64,000 nucleotides of DNA from Carnegiea gigantea (lineage: Eukaryota > Streptophyta > Magnoliopsida > Caryophyllales > Cactaceae): positions 638,501 through 702,500 of the forward strand of contig JAKOGI010000124.1 of the NCBI GenBank assembly GCA_029747015.1, read 5' to 3'. The notes below the pieces were generated by a model. It saw nothing but the letters and a program-made list of their open reading frames with translations. It ran no database searches and was not told the DNA's origin. Made by a program: the position numbers and the translations under genes. Shown in pieces: positions 33,340 to 45,237 of this stretch. Every line of letters starts with the position of its first letter. Position 1 is the first letter of the stretch.

Positions 33340-34230
33340 TGTGTTAGGGCTTTCTCCTCAAAGTCTAAAGACCGAGTCCGATCGCCCTCATGCACAACGA
33401 GTCATAGTGTGCTACGTCTCACTGGCATATGCGGAGGCTCTCTCCCCAAGGTTTAAAGATCGAATCCGATTACCCTAGCGCACAGCGAGTCTTTAAGTGC
33501 TATACCCTTTGGCACGTGCAAGGGCTCTCTCCTCAAAGTCTAAAAACCGAGTCCGATCATCCTCACGCACAATGAGTCTTCAAGTGCTACGTCTCGCTGG
33601 CATATGCGGAGGCTCTCTCCTCAAGGTCTAAAGACCAAGTCCGATCGCCCTCATGCACAATGAGTCTTCAAGTGCTACGTCTCGCTGGCATATGCGGAGG
33701 CTCTATCCTCGAGGTCTAAAGACCGAGTCCGATTAATGCAGCGCACAGCGAGTCTTCAAGTGCTAAACCCGTTGGCATATGCAAGGACTCTCTTCTCAAA
33801 GTCTAAAGATCGAGTCCGATCGGCCTCACGCACATTGAGTCTTCAAGTGCTATACCCGTTGGTATGTGCAAGGACTCTCTCCTCAAAGTCTACATCTCGT
33901 CGGTATATGCAGAGGCTTTCTCCTCAAGGTCTAAAGACCGAGTCCGATCGCCCGCGCACAGTGAGTCTTCAAATGATACATCCCACTGACATGAGTGAGG
34001 GCTCTCTCTTCAAGGTTTAAAGACCGAATTTGATCACCCTCACGCACAAAGAGCCTTCAAGTGTTGTATCCCGCTGGCATATGCAAGGGTTCTCTCCTCA
34101 AGGTCTAAAGACCGAGTTCGATCATGCACAGCGAGTCTTCAAGAATCGGCTGTCGTTGCCAGATGTAAAAGCTTTCTCCTCAAAGTTATTTAAAAAAACG
34201 AGTTCGGTCTCCATTGCATGCAATGGGTCT
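33340..34230. repeat. 88-bp tandem repeat array in the 3' region of the Ty3/gypsy element
   Basis: The block gtctaaagaccgagtccgat recurs at 33374, 33462, 33549, 33637, 33725, 33812, 33940, 34026, 34114 and 34199 (positions of the gagtccgat part). The spacing is 85-88 bp except for one longer interval. Between these blocks run tcttcaagtgct and tggcatatgcggaggctctct. That gives about ten copies, more alike in the middle than at the ends. Variable tandem arrays in the 3' untranslated region of Tat-like elements have been proposed as seeds of satellite DNA. Confidence 0.85.
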
Positions 34231-35706
34231 TTAACAAAATCAACCTAAACACAAGACAACCACAATCCCCCCCCCAAAAAAAAGTAGTGTGCCATGCATC
34301 AACAAATCGAAGGGAGTAAAACACCAAGACGGTCCCTAATAATCAAGGGTGTAGGTTGATTATAATGTTGACATATTTCAAAATAATAACAATAATAACT
34401 AAAGAAAGCTCAAAGGATGAGTTCTCGGAGGCCCATATAGAAGATTCTTACCAAGTGATTTGCAGATGACTGTACTGGAAGGAACATCAGCTTCTTAATC
34501 ACACGAATTGTTGTTTAAGAAAAAAAATTTTAGGGATCAAAAAAAGAAGAGAGAGAAAGAAGAAAGCAAGACATGTAGAAGTTGTTTCTTTTGATTAATC
34601 GATGATGATTTATCGATAATGACCAATCAATGATGATTAATGGTTGATGATTAAAAAAATGATGGCAGTCTCCTGGATTGGACGATTCAAGGACTTCTTA
34701 AACCAAAAAAGGGAAGGCAGCAGCCGCTGCATTATCGGGGCGAGGATTTTTGGGAGGAACATTATCTCAAAGTGTTGCTTCAATAAACTATTTTCTGTGA
34801 ATTGTCGCTTGGGATATCGTTACCTCGTCGCCGTGTCTCAGCAGCGGTAACTGGGTAAGCATTGCAAGTAGAATTGCCTCAACTGTTGATTTAGTAAACT
34901 ATTTTCTATGAAATGTTAGTCGGAGAAGCTATTTGCTCCAGATTTCCGCTTTCCTGATGCCGGTGCTTCCTACCGTCGCCTACTGGTCACTGCAAAGGCA
35001 TTATACCAGCAAAGCGAGCCACCTGTTGCATAATCTCCCTAAAAAAAGATGATGCAAGTATGGTCATGCTCACGTTTCCCGTGCCGCTTTTCCTTCTTGC
35101 TGGTATCGTACCTGATGCTATTACTTCCTGCAGTCGGCTACTAGTCGATGCAAAGGAGTTATACCAGCAAAGTGAGCCACCTATTGCATATCCCCCCCCA
35201 AAAAAAAAGATGATGCAAGCATGGTCATGCTCACATAAAGACCAAAGAGAAGAAGATAATTAAACTAAACAACTAAAGAAGACCAGTGACGTGGGTACCT
35301 TCGTCTCTCGCTTAAAGATGATCTAGGCTTCCTCGTTCGTTGCACAAGGTGTGCCAACTATAAGCCTATAAGTCGACTTTTAAATGCAAAAATTCTGAAA
35401 TATCAAAGTTTGGTTTGTGCATCTCATCGATTTATGTGACAAGATTCTGGTCAAGGAAAAGGAAAGGAAAAAGAGAGACAAGTTTCCTAAAATTGGAGAT
35501 TTTGGCCTATTATAAATTGGCTTTTTGTTCCACAAGATACATATCCTGAATTTAGACATATTTCCTTCAAATTTAAGCCGATAGCGGGACAAGCAAAGCC
35601 AACACCCTACCAAAAAGAAAAGAAGAAGAAGAAAAAAGAGAGTTCGAGACATCGATCGTGCTTAAATACCAAGTCGTATACGCGACCTAGTCTCGATGGG
35701 GTAATT
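34231..35706. other. 3' untranslated region of the Ty3/gypsy element
   Basis: No gene is seen. There is a direct duplication of about 130 bp: 34960-35085 and 35115-35240 share ttataccagcaaag.gagccacct and gatgatgcaag.atggtcatgctcac. Just before the 3' LTR the sequence ctcgatggggtaatt should hold the polypurine tract but is only weakly purine-rich. Confidence 0.6.
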
Positions 35707-36310
35707 TGTTGGCACCAAAAAAATAAACATGCGTCATGTCACTAAAAAATTTAATTTAATTAATGTCAGCTAGCCCAATTAATTAATTTAATTATTTAAG
35801 TCCAAACGACTATCAAGTCACCGGGCCAATGAAGTCTCAAGTCAATGGCTCGATAAGATTATCAAGCTACCAGCCCAGTTAATTAACTACCAAGTTATCA
35901 ATTTAAATAGACTCCCAAGTCATCAGCCCAAGTTCAAAGCCCATCTATCGACTAGGAAGACTATTAATCCGCAAACCCTAAAAGAGAGGGGAGGCTCATC
36001 CTTATAAATATAACTCCACCCCCTCATTCGGAGATAGAAATTTCTCTTATAGAAGACCCTCTAGAAAGAGACAACAAGCATATCAAAACCTGTCATTTTC
36101 TCTAGAGATTGAAGTACACACTTGATCGAGATTCAAACTATTTCGGCCCTCCATCAAGTCACAAGCAAGAGATCGAATCAGAGGAATTTAATTTGTTCAT
36201 TTGTAACAAAATATTCAGAGATTGTACCCATTTTTTTTATAAATGCAAAAATTGAATCTGTTCAATATTTCTTGTCTTAATTCGATGTAGACTTGAAATT
36301 TGTGGTTATA
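35707..36310 (+). repeat. 3' LTR of the Ty3/gypsy element
   Basis: Begins TGTTGGCACC and ends TGTGGTTATA; 604 bp, the same length as the 5' LTR. Many substitutions and small indels separate the pair. Confidence 0.85.
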
Positions 36311-37377
36311 AAGATTTAAAAAAACACACAATTACAAAAATTGATTATATTAAAAGTTGTTTAGGCCTAACCAAACATTACCCTAGTGAAACAAATTCTT
36401 TATTCCTCTCTCTCAAAGTTGAAATAAAAATCATTTTGTTTGATTTGGTATATTGTTGTATTGGGGAAACACATCATCTTCCGTTAACTGCCTGCCGCAC
36501 GTTCTTCTTTCATTTGAGTTCGTCATTGTACTAATTTCTGTACCAAGTGGGGCCTGATGTGAATAAGGACAAAGCTTATGGTGACACTTGTGATGTTTTA
36601 TATCTGAAAATTATTACAAGATTAAGCATATAATTATCTAGAAATATGTAAACTATAGAGAGATAAATAAAAAAAAAGTAACTGAAATGCAAATGGATAA
36701 TGTCTTGTTAACTGGGTGATAAATTAGGGGGAGCATCGCCCAAATCCACCTATTTTCTCAAACCGTCCATGTCAATCAAGCCATCATCCTTACCTTTTGA
36801 ATTTTTGGCATTTTTGAGTTGGATGCGGGTGAGATCGATATGTCTAACACGGGCTTTCATTGAAATTAATTTTCTTTCTGACATGAATTATGTGCAACTT
36901 CATTTAAAAAAATCATTTTTGTCTTTGCTAATCTTAATAAGGCGGATCAAAACATTTAAAGTCATGAAAATATTAATAACAAGAATGTATTTCCTATATT
37001 GAAGAATTTATTAGTGCACTACAACTTTGGACCGAACCAATCACATAGCGGGATTAAGACCTTAGTTAGGTCAAGGACAATAAGGCGGATTAGAAGTCCA
37101 AACACGGCATCATTCAAAGCATTCATACTGCCCAAATGTTTAGTCTATGGAGGGGGAGGGAAGAGAAAAAAGATATTTCAGCAGATGAAAAGTTAGTGTA
37201 AAATTCATATCATTAACCACCTATTTAAAAACTAAACATAGTACAACAATGGCAGATTGAAAAATAGTTTCACATAGATAACTACATATGGCATAACAAT
37301 ATTGGTGGATTAAAAAATTTGGTACAAAGGTGTCCTGTTTTGAGTTCTAAAAAATTTAACCAGCCGTTGATTTTTAA
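36311..37377. repeat. SDR copy 2, 3' flank module
   Basis: Corresponds to 52995-54060 before copy 4 and, from about 36610, to 1800-2558 before copy 1. No gene is seen. The first part (36311-36600) continues the host sequence interrupted by the gypsy element. Confidence 0.7.
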
Positions 37378-37656
37378 CTATAGAGAAGAGAAAAGAGGGA
37401 TACTAGGTACAGTAATACCTCCATCGACGATAAAAATATTGCTGGTTATGTATTTAGAAGATTCATGGATCAAGTATCGAACAAGTGATGTTAATGCTGG
37501 ATCTATTGCGCCCAATGTCCTCAATGGTACATCTCTATTGGTCTAATTTTTGAGCCAATCCTTATCTGTTAGTTTCTCGGTTATTTGCGATTTAAATAGG
37601 CCAGGTGCAATGGAATTAACTCGAATCTTATATTTGCCCATTTCTAAACTCATAAC
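37378..37656 (-). pseudogene. SDR copy 2, exon 3 only
   Basis: A 279-nt match to exon 3 of copy 3, from an acceptor-like ...tatag at 37657 to a stop at 37378-37380. It keeps the [16 protein letters not shown] start, but a TAG replaces the Trp codon of the KNWANRA-like block. No exon 2 or exon 1 lies upstream: beyond about 38190 the sequence leaves the SDR unit. This is a fragment, not a gene. Confidence 0.85.
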
Positions 37657-38860
37657 CTATATCATATTGCAAATTTATTAGATGATCAAAAGGTATAATA
37701 AGAAAAGTACGCAGCATGAATTCAAACTTTTGGCGCTAAGATATAATTGCGAACTTTATAGCGTAGTGGACTAAAGAAACTTGTGTCAACAAATCCCTTA
37801 ATAGTCAAGGACAAATATTCGAGCATTCGACTTTATAGTGTAGTGGACTAAAGAAACTTGTGTCAACCACCTAGGAATAGGTAAGTGTTTATGTCTAAAA
37901 ATGCCACCAAGTTTTACTCTTGTTTTCCAAAAATTTCATTAATTTTTTTTTTCTCCTTTAATGTTACTATGTCTAGTATATATGTTTTTCAGTTTGTCAC
38001 TGAGTGTTGGTAGAATCTACTATTGCCGTTGACAATTTTGTAAAAAAAACTAATCTAATGGCAGATTAAAAACAAACAAATAACTTGGTGGTATATTCTT
38101 ACCAGACCACTAGTGACATGAAGATGGGAAAAATGACTTAGTGACTTTTTTGAGAAAAAATGAGAAACTTAATGGCGCGGCAATTGTCCTTTACTTTCAA
38201 TAATAATAAATGATAAATATTTATTATTTATTATTTATATTAATGATAATAATTATTATTAGTATCAAGAATGCTTATTATTATTAATATTAATTAATAG
38301 TAACAATATTATTATTATTACTATTATTGTTATTATTAATCATTATTAATCATTATTACTATTTTTAAATAAAATAAATTTGATTCCATTCTATAATTTT
38401 ACAGCCAAACAATAAGGATTGGAACTTGATTCCATTCCATTTCTTTCTAAACACATGAGTTTATAATTCAAATTCTACCCTTCATTCCTTAGAAATCATT
38501 CCTTGATTCCATTTCATTCCATTTTTCCTCATCAAACAGGGCCTTAATGTAATTAGTACAAGAACACCCTAAAACATTAACTATTTCATGGACAATATAA
38601 CTATTTGTCCCTTCTTATGATTGGGTGAAATACACAATTGTCACTTCAATTTGTACATAGTTATATTTCTAGTTTGATGTACATAAGTTATATAGTTGTA
38701 TTTCTATTAGTTCTGCGCGAGAGATCTTGAATTCAAATTTTACAGTCCCGATATGAAATTATTGTCCAAGGTTGGGGGCTTTTACACCATTCATGCTTCA
38801 AGTCCAAAGAGCATTCACGTGAGGAGACATGCTAGAATATATAGTCTATTCTTGGGTATT
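37657..38860. repeat. Remnant of SDR intron 2, AT-rich insertion, start of the next module
   Basis: 37657-38186 matches intron 2 of the other copies. 38187-38545 is a low-complexity (TTA/TAA)n stretch followed by a terminus ...tcatcaaacagggcc, probably the remains of a MITE related to the one at 1-204. 38546-38860 matches 1215-1550, the distal 3' flank of an SDR unit, and is where the CACTA element sits. No gene is seen. Confidence 0.6.
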
Positions 38861-39060
38861 CACTATAAAAACGATGTCCAGCTCCGACGGAAAAAGCGAC
38901 GTGGCAGTAGGTCGTCGGACAGTGTCAGAAAATCCGACGGGAAAAGAGGCGGATTCCAACGGATTTTTGAATTTTCGACGGATTTTCCGACGGAAATTCA
39001 CTTCGTCGGAAATTCCAACGGAAATTCCGTCAGAATTCCGGCGGACTCCACGAGGTTGCA
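38861..39060 (+). repeat. CACTA left end with subterminal repeats
   Basis: Terminal CACTATAAAAACG, then at least eight copies of a TCCGACGGA or TTCCAACGGA motif in both orientations. In En/Spm elements such motifs bind the TNPA protein. Confidence 0.8.
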
Positions 39061-41310
39061 GTAGATTTGGCTTTTTATTTTGGGGGAGGGAAAATGTAGC
39101 TGGCCATTTTCAAGCGAAGAGAGAGAAAGTGAGTTTCAAAGAGAGAGAGGGAGGAGAAGGAAGAGAGGGAATGGTGGAGTGTTGAAGATTCCGGTCATCA
39201 GAAAGTTGAACGGTAAGTTGTTTTTTAGTTAATTTGTTACTTAAAATTGAATTATTTAAGGTAATTGATATTTTTTATGGTCCTTGATTTTTCAAATTTT
39301 GCCGCCGCCGCCACCAACACCGCCAGTGCCGCCACTGACGGTTGTCCATTTGATTTTTCGGGTATTTAAAGGTTAGTGAAATTGTTGCGTTTTGAAATTG
39401 TATTAATTTGATATGTGATGTTAATTTTTGTGAAATTTAATCTTGAAGCATGTTTATCTAGTTTAATTAATTTATTTTTTCCGTAGAATATAAATATGAA
39501 TTGCATTAGTTTTTTTAAATTACTAAATATGTTTATTACAATAAGTGGAGTAAAATATGTTAAGTATGTAAAGTTAAAATAATTATCTAATTATTATAAA
39601 ATGTTAAATATGTTAAGCATGTATAATATGTTTTGTTAGAGTGAAAAATTTAAGTTTGTTTATTCTTTCTTTGATTTGTGGTATATGTTAATTTTTTGTA
39701 AGTATGTGAAGTGCATGTTTTATGAGATATGTTTAATTTTTTTTATGATTTGTTTGAAATGTTAAGAGTTTTTGTTATATTTTTGTAATATTTAGGTATG
39801 TTAAGTATATATTAATTTAAGTTTGCTAAGTATGTTGATAGTATTTTGTTATTTTTGTTTAGTCTGTTAATTTGGATGAAGTGTGAAATAAATAATTTAA
39901 TTTGTGATTGATGCTTAATTAGGTTTATTTGGATAAATAATATTTTTATGTTAAATTTATTCTTTTTAATTAACATATATCTTTAGTTACATTAATTGTT
40001 GTATTTTAGGTTTTGTGAAAATTTATTTAAGGAACCTGGGAATATACAATGTGAACTAAATATAAGTTTATTTATTTGTGTCATTGGTGAATATAAAATT
40101 TATACTAAGTAATGTAACTCTAGTTTAATATCTAATGTATGTTGTGTATATTAATTTTTGATAAGTATGTGAGTAATATTCTTTTTTTGAGATGTGTTAA
40201 TTTTTGGTACGATTTGGTTGATTAGTTACATATTTTTAGTTTATTTTGTGAATGATTAATCACTACAGTTACGGTTTTAAATGTTTCGGATAGATTTTGG
40301 ATGAGTTTTGAAATCATTTAGAACAGAGAGAGGCAAGGAAGAGAGAGAAAGAAGAGAGCATATTTGGATAATTTATTTAATTCGCTATGATTTAAGGGCA
40401 TTGAAAGGTTAGTGTAATTGTTATATTTTGAAATCATATATATTAATTTTGTATGTGTTCTTAACTTTCATAAAATTAAATTTTGAAGCATATTTAATTT
40501 GGATAATTTATTTAATTTATTTTTTTGTAAAATATGAATGTGAATTATGTTAATTTTTCATTTTATTTGTGAAGTGTATTAATTGGATAAGTGCAGCAAA
40601 ATATGATAAGTATGTACATTTATAATAATTATATAATTATTATAAAATGTTGAATTATATTAAACATGTGTAACGTGTTTTGTTTTAGTGAATACTTTAA
40701 ATTTCCTAAGTATGTTTGTTTTTTGTTTGATTTGTGATATATATTAATGTTTTGTAAGTATGTGAAGTGTATGTGCCTTTGAGGTATGTATAATTTTTTG
40801 TATGATTTGTTCGATATGTTAAGAATTTATCTTTTATTTTTGTAATATTGAGGTATGTTAAGTATATCTTAATGGAAGTTTGCTCATTATGTTAATTAAT
40901 GTATTATATTTTATTATTTTTGTTTGGGTTTATTTATTTGGACGAAGTATAAAATAAATAATTTTATTTGTGTTTGATGCTTAATTACATTTATTTTCAC
41001 AACTAATTTAGTGATGTGAAATATTGGTAAATAGTTTAAGTATGTTAAGTATTTTATTATTTTTTTTTGGTTTGATTTGTTGTGTATATTAATTATTGAG
41101 AAGTACATGACGAATATTCTTCTTTGAGGTATGGTTAATTTTTTGTTTGATTTGTTAAGTATTTTTATTTTATCCTTTGGGTAATAGTATTTTGTTTTTT
41201 TGATTTGTTCATTTGAATGAAGTGTGAAATAAATTATGTAATTTGCGTTTGATGCTTAATTAGGTGTATTATGATATATTTAATAGTTCTATTAAATATA
41301 TTTTTATGCA

Positions 41311-41368
<58 letters not shown>

Positions 41369-41452
41369 AACTGGTCAAATAGATTTCTAAAAGATATTTA
41401 TTGCAATTAATTATAGTTTACATAACAATTAAGGCAATCATATTGGCAACAT
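39061..41452 (+). other. CACTA 5' leader or intron with an internal duplication
   Basis: No gene is seen. AT-rich, with a microsatellite (AT)n at about 41313-41366. A block of about 620 bp is present twice: from 39368 and from 40404, both starting aaaggttagtg, with later anchors at 39910, 40976 and 41251 (gatgcttaatta). It probably holds a leader exon and an intron of the transposase gene. Confidence 0.6.
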
Positions 41453-44400
41453 ATGGATCGGCTGTTGCATCGTCAATGGATATATAGGAGAAGAAATCCT
41501 GATGGACATGGGCTTAAAGATGAGTGGTTGATGGGAGTTAATATATTTGATGAATTTGCACGAAATCAGGAGGAGTATAGAGTTAATGGAGTTTATAGAT
41601 GTCCATGTGTGAAGTGCAAGAATATGCAGTATTTTACACCTGACGTTGTAAAGTCTCATTTGTATAGAAAGGGATTTGTGAAGAATTATTGGTATTGAAC
41701 AAGTCATCAGGAAGACGATAATTCGGAAGTAGGGGGTGCAAGTAGTTCACATTCTATGAATTTTGATTATGCTCACAATGATCATAATCATATGAAGAAC
41801 ATGTTTCATGTTGCCTTCCAAGCTAATGAAATGAACATGAGTACCCATCATGACGCCAATCCTGAGGCATTTTACACTATACTTGAATCTTCCCAAAGGC
41901 CATTGTATGAAGGGTGTAACATAACCGAACTTGAAACATCTGTGAAACTACTTAGTATTAAATCGGGGCACAACATATCTCAACGTTGTTTCAACGAAGT
42001 TGTTGGCCTGATGAATGATATATGCCCTTCTAAAAGTGAAATTCCAAAAAATTATCATCAGCAGCTCAGAAAAGTGAGAGATTTAGGCATGGATGTTCAG
42101 GAAATTGATTGTTGTCCGAATAATTGCATCCTTTATTATAAGCAGGATGAAGGTTTGTCCGCATGCAAATTTTGTGGACATGCAAGACAATTACCAAAGA
42201 ACTCCAACCAATGAGGTCATAAGGATATTTCATGTGCTAAAATACATTAATCCCAAGATTGCAACGACTGTATGCCTCAAAAAGGACCGCCGTCCACATG
42301 AGATGGCATCATGAGCACCGCAAAGAATCGGGTGTTCTCTGGCATCCGTCAGATGGATTAGCTTGGAAGCATTTCAACCAAAAGTATCCAAATTTTGCAA
42401 CAGAACCTCGGAATGTAAGGTTAGGTCTTTGTACTGATGGTTTCATTCCATTTTCCATATCTAGAAGATCGTATTCTGTGTAGCCAATTGTTGTTACACC
42501 TTATAACTTACCTCCAGATATGTGTATGACCACTCCATACATGTTTTTAAGTTGTATTATTCTGGGTCCAACAAATCCAAAGAACAGGATTGATGTATAC
42601 TTGTAACCCTTAATTGATGAGTTGAAAATACTGTGGGATGTTAGGGTGGATACATTTGATGTTTCATGCGGGAAAACTTTTAGATTACATGCTGTGTTGA
42701 TGTGGACAATTAATAATTTTTCCGCCTATGGTATGTTATCCGGTTGGAGTACTCATGGGTTGTTAGCAATGTCCGGTTTATATGCACCAAAATTGTGCAT
42801 TCCAGTTACAGCATGAACGAAAGCCATCTTAGTTCGATTGCCATCGTCGGTTCTTACCTCAGAATCATTATTTTAGAGCTAATAAAGTTGCTTTTCGTAA
42901 ACGGAAGAGCATACACATTGGTCCTTCCCAAAGGATTTATGGTGAAATGTTGTCTGATATAGTATCCATATTACCTAAAGTGATTACAAATGTAAATTTT
43001 CAAATTCTGGGATTTGAGGAAAATGAACATAACTAGACAAAGCAAAGTATCTTTTAGGAGTTGCCTTATTGGAAGCATCAACTTCTGGTGCATAACCTTG
43101 ATGTTATGCATATTGAGAAAAATTTCAGTGAAAATATTATAAACACAGTGATGGATGTTCCGGGAAAAATAAAGGATGGTATCAAAGCAAGAATGGATAT
43201 GTCTATTCTGTGTAGTAGGCAAGAGTTGAACTCGGCTACAAGAGGATCCATGATAGATTGTGTAAGCCGAAAGCCAAGTTTGCACTATTGTTACCTCAAA
43301 AAAGGGTTGTCTGTCAATGGTTGTGGGAGGTTCATGTGCCTGATGGTTATTATTCTAATGTGGAAAATTGGGTGGATCTATCTAACATAAAGTTGCAAAA
43401 TATGAAAAGTCATGATCATCATGTATTTTTAGAGAATCTTCTTCCAGTAGCTTTTGCTGCTCTTCCGAAAGATGTTTTGGGACCTTTGATCGAATTGAGT
43501 GAATTTTCAAGAACCTATGCTCCAGTGAGTTACATGTTAGCATGCTTGAAGAGGTGAACAAGAATATTGCTATAATTCTTTGTAAATTAGAGACAGTTTT
43601 TCCTCCCGGTTTTTGGAATGTCATAGAATATTTGCCCATTCATTTAGCTGAAGAAGCTTTATTGGGTGGTCCTGTTCAATATCGATGGATGTATCCTGTT
43701 GAGAAGTATTTTGGCTGGTTAAAGCCTACGGCAAAGAACAAAGCTCGTGCAGAGGCATCTATGGTTCACGCATACTTAGCATTTGAAATTAAACATTTCG
43801 CTCAGTATTATTTTCAGTCAAGCTTGCATCACTCAAATATTGGGCGTAATGAGGGTATGCAACAACTCGAACCAAAAATTCCAACTCTGTCGGTGTTCAA
43901 CCGTAAGGGTACTCCATTTGAAAATCGAGGAAAAAGATATCTTACTGAGCCGGAGTACCGTATCGCTCGCCTTCACATTTTACTGAATTGTGATGAAGTG
44001 CAACCATGTTTGGAGTAAGTATATCAGATACTAAAAGTTTCTTTTGAATACTTAATAATTGTTGAGTGATTAAACAACTTCATTCGTGAAATAATACAGT
44101 TGGTTTAGACATCAATTTCGCGATCATAATCCAAACGCGAGTGATGTGGAAGTTGACTTATTCATCGAGGCAAATTTTGCACAGTGGTTTGAGTATAATG
44201 TAAATAATTTTTCATAACTAATCTTCAATTCCTACAAGATATTTTTGTAATTCTAAAGAGAATTACCATCTTTTTTCTTCCTAGGTCAATTCTTACCGGG
44301 TGTTTAATGATGAGAGGTAAGATTTTTTAGCGAACTTATCTCATGGACCCATTATGGTTGTCGAATGTTTTTCTGGGTATAAAGTTAATGGTTATCGGTT

Positions 44401-45072
44401 TCATACCAACGTTAGAAATGAAGGTAAAGCCACATATAATTGTGGCGTGTGTATCAAAGGAGTTGGCGAAGGTGATGAAGTATCAGGGGATTACTATGCC
44501 ATACTCTATGAAATTATTCGTGTTGAATTTACAGGTGAATCAATTAAAAAATATGTACTTTTTAATTGTGAGTGGTTTGACCTGGATGTTCCTCAGGGGC
44601 TACGTTATCCTAAATTTATCCCATATCCCGAAGTTGATCATACCAGATGTTACAAAAAGTTTAACCCATTTATGTATGCTGATACTACAACCCAAGTGGT
44701 ATATTTTAAGTACCCTGAGGGGATACTAGGAAAGCGAATTGGTAGGTAGCCGCACCGAACAAACCTCGAGGTGCTCCTAAAGATAAGAATAATCTAGAAC
44801 TTGCCTATCAACAGTTAGGAATGACAACCATAAATATGGATAACGTAATAACCACAACATTAGTCGACGAAACTGCACAAGCTGATGATGTTGATGGACA
44901 TGATTGGGGTGATGATCATGATGGAAATGGTGAACAGGATGATGGTGATGAAGAGGATGAAGAAGGTGAATGGGAGGATGAAGCAGAAGACACTGATGAT
45001 GATGACGACGAAGAAAATATGACATTGCAAAGTGATGATGATGACGATGATGATGTGTCCCACAATGATTGA
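41453..45072 (+). pseudogene. CACTA transposase (TNP2/TNPD type)
   Basis: Domain order follows the family: a transposase-associated domain (41453-41698; a RCPCVKCKN block); TNP2 core fragments (41756-42214 with EIDCCPNNCILYY and CKFCGHAR; 42622-42816 with LMWTINNFSAYGMLSGWST); 43061-43285 (HNLDVMHIEKNFSENIINT); a DUF4218 part (43542-44018; EYLPIHLAEEALLGGPVQYRWMYP is split by no stop); and a DUF4216 part (44354-44749; CEWFDLDVPQG). Introns are visible, for example 44017-44099 (gtaagt...tacag). The C-terminus is very acidic (44821-45072). A TGA near 41697 and several frameshifts inactivate it. Confidence 0.8.
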
Positions 45073-45237
45073 TTTAGTTTTTTAGTTGTATGGATACTTA
45101 TGCATGTGTATGTAATTTTTTTTTTTTTGGGGCAAGCTAGGAAAAACAATTGTATATATGTACTGTAATTTTTTCACTGATAATACTATGAATATTTGCA
45201 TTGTTGTATTTTTTTTATTTTGTTCTTATTTATTAGA

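Larger units (their letters stand above)
20207..36310 (+). mobile_element. Ty3/gypsy LTR retrotransposon, Tat-like lineage, degenerate, 16.1 kb
   Basis: The two LTRs are 604 bp each, and the element is flanked by aagac (20202-20206) and aagat (36311-36315), a 5-bp target duplication with one mismatch; the duplicated SDR flank fixes the empty site. Plus-strand order is gag, protease, reverse transcriptase, RNase H, a second RNase H-like stretch and integrase, followed by about 6 kb of 3' sequence with an antisense plant-mobile-domain frame and tandem repeats. That layout is known from Tat/Ogre/Retand elements. The LTRs differ at roughly 10-15% of sites by eye, so the insertion is old. Every domain is broken by stops or frameshifts. 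Confidence 0.85.

Noticed and set aside
33340..34230. Possible CRISPR-like array
   Set aside because: Units are tandem with no unique spacers, and the host is a plant.
33197..34248. Series of frames with repeated SLQVL and KDRV phrases
   Set aside because: They result from the 88-bp tandem array read in several frames; no stop-free unit is conserved and no protein repeat family fits.
38200..38400. ATTATT-rich stretch as an origin or scaffold region
   Set aside because: It is simple-sequence DNA next to a MITE-like end; nothing in the sequence supports a specific function.
44777..45149. His- and Ser-rich minus-strand frames
   Set aside because: They are complements of the acidic GAT/GAA-rich C-terminus of the CACTA transposase.
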